A stretch of 8,667 bases of DNA from Chitinophagaceae bacterium (GTDB lineage Bacteria > Bacteroidota > Bacteroidia > Chitinophagales > Chitinophagaceae), in contig CANFLJ010000065.1 of the NCBI GenBank assembly GCA_947447815.1, positions 1 through 8,667 on the forward strand. Direction: 5' to 3'. The stretch's first letter is position 1, and every line of letters starts with the position of its first letter. This document shows positions 5,381 through 8,667 of the stretch, piece by piece. A model generated the notes under the pieces. The model did not search any database. It saw nothing but the letters and a program-made list of their open reading frames with translations, and was not told the DNA's origin. The position numbers were made by a program, and so were the translations under genes.

Positions 5381-8044
5381 ATGGAAGATAATCAGTTGCC
5401 AGAACAAACTAACGATTACGATAAGGTACTCCGGATAAATATTGAAGAACAAATGAAGACATCCTACATTGATTATTCAATGTCGGTTATTGTTGGAAGA
5501 GCGTTGCCGGATATCAGAGATGGTCTTAAGCCCGTACATAGAAGAATTCTGTTCGCCATGAACGAATTGGGTATGACCCACAGCAAAGCGCACAAAAAAA
5601 GTGCCCGTGTGGTTGGGGAAGTACTGGGTAAGTATCACCCTCACGGTGATTCATCTGTATATGATGCAATGGTTCGTATGGCTCAGGAATGGAGCATGCG
5701 CTACAAGGCTATCGATGGTCAGGGTAACTTTGGTAATCAGGATGGTGATAGTCCCGCAGCAATGCGTTATACCGAAGCCCGTCTGGAGAAATTCGCGGAA
5801 TACATGCTGGAGGATCTTGATAAAGATACAGTCGACTTTCAATTAAACTTCGATGATTCTTTAAAAGAACCTACTGTATTACCAACCCGTATTCCAATGT
5901 TATTGGTCAACGGATCCTCCGGTATCGCTGTAGGGATGGCTACCAATATGTTGCCACACAATTTAAGTGAGGTGATAGATGGATGTGTTGCTTATATCGA
6001 CAATAAAGATATCTCTATCGAAGACTTGATGAACTACGTTAAAGCACCGGATTTCCCTACTGGAGGTACCATATTTGGTATGGAAGGTGTGAAACAAGGC
6101 TTAATGACTGGTCGTGGAAGAGTGGTATTGAGAGGTAAATGTCATATAGATGTTAAGCCTAGTGGTAGAGAGCAGATTGTAATTTCTGAGGTTCCTTATC
6201 AGGTAAACAGAGATAGCCTGACCGATAAAATTGGTCAACTGGTTAATGATAAAACAATTGAAGGTATAGCGCACGTAAACAACGAAAGTAATAAGCGTGA
6301 AGGTACCCGTATCGTTATCGATTTAAAAAGAGATGGCGTTGCAAACGTAATCATCAATCAATTGTACAAATTTACCGAGCTGCAAACTAGCTACGGTATC
6401 AACAATGTAGCCCTTACAAAAGGTCGTCCTAAGATTCTTAATCTTAGAGACCTGATAGTAGAATTTATCGAGTTTAGAATGGAAGTGGTTATCCGACGTG
6501 CTAAATTCGAACTACGTAAGGCGGAAGAAAGAGCGCACATCTTGTTGGGTTATTTAATTGCTTTAGATCACTTAGATGAAGTAATCAGATTAATCAGAGC
6601 ATCAGAAAATGCCGAAATAGCTAAAGAAAACCTGATCAATGCTGGATGGGGTATCGACGAAATACAAGCTAAGGCTATTCTGGAGATGAGGTTGCAGCGT
6701 TTAACCGGTCTGGAAAGAGATAAAATTAAAGAAGAATACGATCAGTTGATGATTGTAATCACTGGCTTAAAAGAACTTTTAGCGAGCGAAGATTTAAGAT
6801 ATGAGTTAATCAAAACTGAATTACTTGAAATAAAAGAGAAATTCGGCGATGCTCGTAAGACAGAAATTCAATACTTAGCGGATGAAGCTAATATGCTCGA
6901 CTTTATCAAAGAAGAAGATGTGGTTATCACTATTTCTCACCTTGGATATATGAAGAGAACTACTGCTGCAGATTACCGTACTCAGAAAAGAGGTGGTAGA
7001 GGTGCTATAGGTAGCAAAACCCGTGATGAAGATTATGTAGAGCATTTATTTGTTGCTTCTACCCATGATACTATGTTGTTCTTCACAGAAAAAGGTCGTT
7101 GTTTCTGGCTAAATGTGTATCAGATGCCAGAAGGAGAAAAAGCAGGTAAAGGAAGAGCATTACAAAACCTGATGCAGATTCCACAGGATGATAAAGTAAA
7201 GGCAATCATCAATGTGAAAAATCTGAACGATAAAGACTATGTAACAAGTCACTATATTGTACTTTGTACCAAACAAGGATTGATTAAGAAAACTTCTCTC
7301 GAAGATTTCAGCAGACCAAGACTTACCGGTGTAAATGCAATTACTATTGTAGAAGGCGATGAATTGCTGGAAGCAAAAATGACCGATGGAAACAGCGAAA
7401 TCATGATGGCTGTTAAGAGTGGTAGAGCTATTCGTTTCCCTGAAGAAAAAGTACGTGCTACTGGCCGTGGAGCAATTGGTGTAATAGGAATAGAAGTAGA
7501 TGATGCTACCGATGAAGTAATTGGTATGATCTGTATCAGCAGAGATGATAAGACCAAGACGGTAATGGTAGTAAGTGAAAAAGGATATGGTAAGAGAACT
7601 CCTTTGGAAGATGAAGATGGAGAACCAGTTTACAGAATTACCAACCGTGGTGGTAAAGGGGTAAGAACAATCAATGTTACCGAAAAAACAGGAAGACTGG
7701 TAGGTATAATGGATGTAAGCGAAAATGAAGATTTGATAATTACTTGCAGATCTGGTAAAACACTTCGTACGCCAATTTCCAGCATCAAACGTTCCAGCAG
7801 AAATACCCAGGGCGTTACCTTAATTAAAGTAGATAGCAAAGATGCTATTGCTTCTATTTCTAAGGTAAACGAACAGGAAGAAGAAGTACAACTGGACGAA
7901 GATGGCAATCCTATTGTGGTTGTTGTAGAAGGCGAGGCAATTGCTGAAACTACGGCAATAACGGATATTGTTACTGAAGAAGATAATGCGGAAGATGCTA
8001 GTTCTGAAAATACAGAAGAAGATAACACTACAGACGATTTATAG
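5381..8044 (+). CDS. gyrA: DNA gyrase subunit A
   Basis: This 887-residue subunit cuts and rejoins DNA in the GyrA2GyrB2 gyrase, which introduces negative supercoils using ATP. The N-terminal breakage-reunion domain holds the catalytic Tyr130 in AAMRYTEAR. The quinolone region KYHPHGDSSVYD has Ser91 and Asp95 where E. coli has Ser83 and Asp87, the sensitive form. The C-terminal beta-pinwheel carries the GyrA box QKRGGRG (535-541), which marks gyrase rather than topoisomerase IV ParC, and at least five further blade motifs such as GRGAIGVIGIEVD and NRGGKGVRTINV (from 755). The last 57 residues or so (from 831) are a low-complexity acidic tail rich in Glu and Asp; in E. coli a shorter acidic tail tunes supercoiling. 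The ATG at 5381 follows the promoter closely and there is no Shine-Dalgarno. A TPR-like gene follows after 12 bp. Confidence 0.97.
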   Translation: MEDNQLPEQTNDYDKVLRINIEEQMKTSYIDYSMSVIVGRALPDIRDGLKPVHRRILFAMNELGMTHSKAHKKSARVVGEVLGKYHPHGDSSVYDAMVRMAQEWSMRYKAIDGQGNFGNQDGDSPAAMRYTEARLEKFAEYMLEDLDKDTVDFQLNFDDSLKEPTVLPTRIPMLLVNGSSGIAVGMATNMLPHNLSEVIDGCVAYIDNKDISIEDLMNYVKAPDFPTGGTIFGMEGVKQGLMTGRGRVVLRGKCHIDVKPSGREQIVISEVPYQVNRDSLTDKIGQLVNDKTIEGIAHVNNESNKREGTRIVIDLKRDGVANVIINQLYKFTELQTSYGINNVALTKGRPKILNLRDLIVEFIEFRMEVVIRRAKFELRKAEERAHILLGYLIALDHLDEVIRLIRASENAEIAKENLINAGWGIDEIQAKAILEMRLQRLTGLERDKIKEEYDQLMIVITGLKELLASEDLRYELIKTELLEIKEKFGDARKTEIQYLADEANMLDFIKEEDVVITISHLGYMKRTTAADYRTQKRGGRGAIGSKTRDEDYVEHLFVASTHDTMLFFTEKGRCFWLNVYQMPEGEKAGKGRALQNLMQIPQDDKVKAIINVKNLNDKDYVTSHYIVLCTKQGLIKKTSLEDFSRPRLTGVNAITIVEGDELLEAKMTDGNSEIMMAVKSGRAIRFPEEKVRATGRGAIGVIGIEVDDATDEVIGMICISRDDKTKTVMVVSEKGYGKRTPLEDEDGEPVYRITNRGGKGVRTINVTEKTGRLVGIMDVSENEDLIITCRSGKTLRTPISSIKRSSRNTQGVTLIKVDSKDAIASISKVNEQEEEVQLDEDGNPIVVVVEGEAIAETTAITDIVTEEDNAEDASSENTEEDNTTDDL

Positions 8045-8056
8045 TCTACAAATTAA

Positions 8057-8667
8057 ATGAATATGAAAAGGTTTTTAATCCTTGCGTTAAGCGTAATTAG
8101 TATTGGAGCAACAGCTCAGAAGTATGACAAAGTGAAGGTATTTTTATTATTTACTCCTGCTCAAAGTTTAAGTGCAAAAGCGGAGATTGATAAAATTGCT
8201 ACAGAAAAACCAAAGGCACTCGACAAAGCAGAGTTTTGGTTATGGAAAGCGCGAGCTTATTCTGCAGTATTCAACGATTCTTCTTTAAGAGCAACTAATG
8301 CAGGTGCTATTGGCACTGCTTGGGAGGCTTTTAGCAAATACGTAAAGATGGATCCCGAGTTAAAATTAATTAAGGATGATGCCGAATCACGAGAATTAGG
8401 GATGTTGGTGGTCGATCAGATTTATATGAATACCATCAACATTGGTCTTGAACACTTCAAGAAAGAACAATGGCCAGAAGCATTGGATATGTTTCAGTAT
8501 TCTTACAATATAGGCGACTTTATTACCCATAATGATTTAAGAGGCAACAAGCAAGCTTATGATACTCTTACTGTATTGTATGCTGGTTATGCTGCTCAAA
8601 ATTCAAAGAAGATTGATGATGCATTAAAATATTATTCTATTTTAACCAATAGTAAGATTAAAGATGA
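8057..8667 (+). CDS. Secreted TPR-like protein, 3' end cut by the window edge
   Basis: The frame is open for 203 codons from the ATG at 8057 to the end of the window with no stop. Residues 1-21 (MNMKRFLILALSVISIGATAQ) are a Sec signal peptide ending in AQ; the ATG at 8063 is an alternative start giving MKRF. The mature part is mostly helical, with TPR-like segments, for example around EFWLWKARAYSAVF, EHFKKEQWPEALDMFQYSY and DALKYYSIL, where helix pairs carry W/A/Y at TPR-like spacing. A role as a periplasmic or outer-membrane-associated scaffold is inference; no catalytic motif is seen. It starts 12 bp after the gyrA stop with no promoter or terminator between, so it is probably co-transcribed with gyrA. 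Confidence 0.85.
   Translation, partial: MNMKRFLILALSVISIGATAQKYDKVKVFLLFTPAQSLSAKAEIDKIATEKPKALDKAEFWLWKARAYSAVFNDSSLRATNAGAIGTAWEAFSKYVKMDPELKLIKDDAESRELGMLVVDQIYMNTINIGLEHFKKEQWPEALDMFQYSYNIGDFITHNDLRGNKQAYDTLTVLYAGYAAQNSKKIDDALKYYSILTNSKIKD

Noticed and set aside
7252..8028. Minus-strand ORFs opposite the gyrA 3' end
   Set aside because: They are Ser/Thr/Val-rich translations opposite a strongly supported gene, with no domain, and are explained by codon bias of gyrA.
5381..8044. Topoisomerase IV subunit A (ParC)
   Set aside because: A full GyrA box (QKRGGRG) and a multi-blade pinwheel domain are present.

Overview
The window looks like a chromosomal stretch of a Bacteroidota bacterium, probably near the Chitinophagaceae or Sphingobacteria; the family is a guess. 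It is AT-rich. Start codons lack Shine-Dalgarno sequences. Several genes have -7 boxes close to the Bacteroidota consensus TAnnTTTG, and exported proteins have short signal peptides ending in AQ.

Layout: (1) bases 1-129 are the last 42 codons of a membrane protein, perhaps a MATE-type transporter. (2) 130-456 is an intergenic patchwork of short repeats. (3) 457-1266, minus strand, is an M48 lipoprotein metalloprotease. (4) 1267-1891 separates two divergent genes and holds an array of about fourteen 21-bp units, most with a self-complementary core, then an AT-rich hairpin and a 9-bp repeat cluster. (5) 1892-2407 is an O6-alkylguanine-DNA alkyltransferase. (6) 2497-3129 is a secreted alpha-helical protein of unknown function, followed by a long 3' region and a textbook terminator at 3296-3332. 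(7) 3467-4981 is histidine ammonia-lyase, with the start moved to the ATG at 3467. (8) 4982-5380 holds a heptamer repeat, a C/G hairpin and the gyrA promoter. (9) 5381-8044 is gyrA, complete, with a GyrA box and an acidic tail. (10) 8057 to the window end is the start of a secreted TPR-like protein, 12 bp after gyrA and probably co-transcribed with it.

The genes do not form one pathway. They are mostly single transcription units of housekeeping type: envelope proteolysis, DNA alkylation repair, histidine breakdown and DNA supercoiling. No coherent new multi-gene system is visible.

The unexplained content lies in the intergenic DNA. The strongest signal is the 21-bp array, whose units keep hairpin pairing through paired A-T to G-C changes. 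In addition, three families of short degenerate direct repeats (9-bp AACCTYTTR, 7-bp ACTCACG, and CACRGAG) recur in the gaps between genes.
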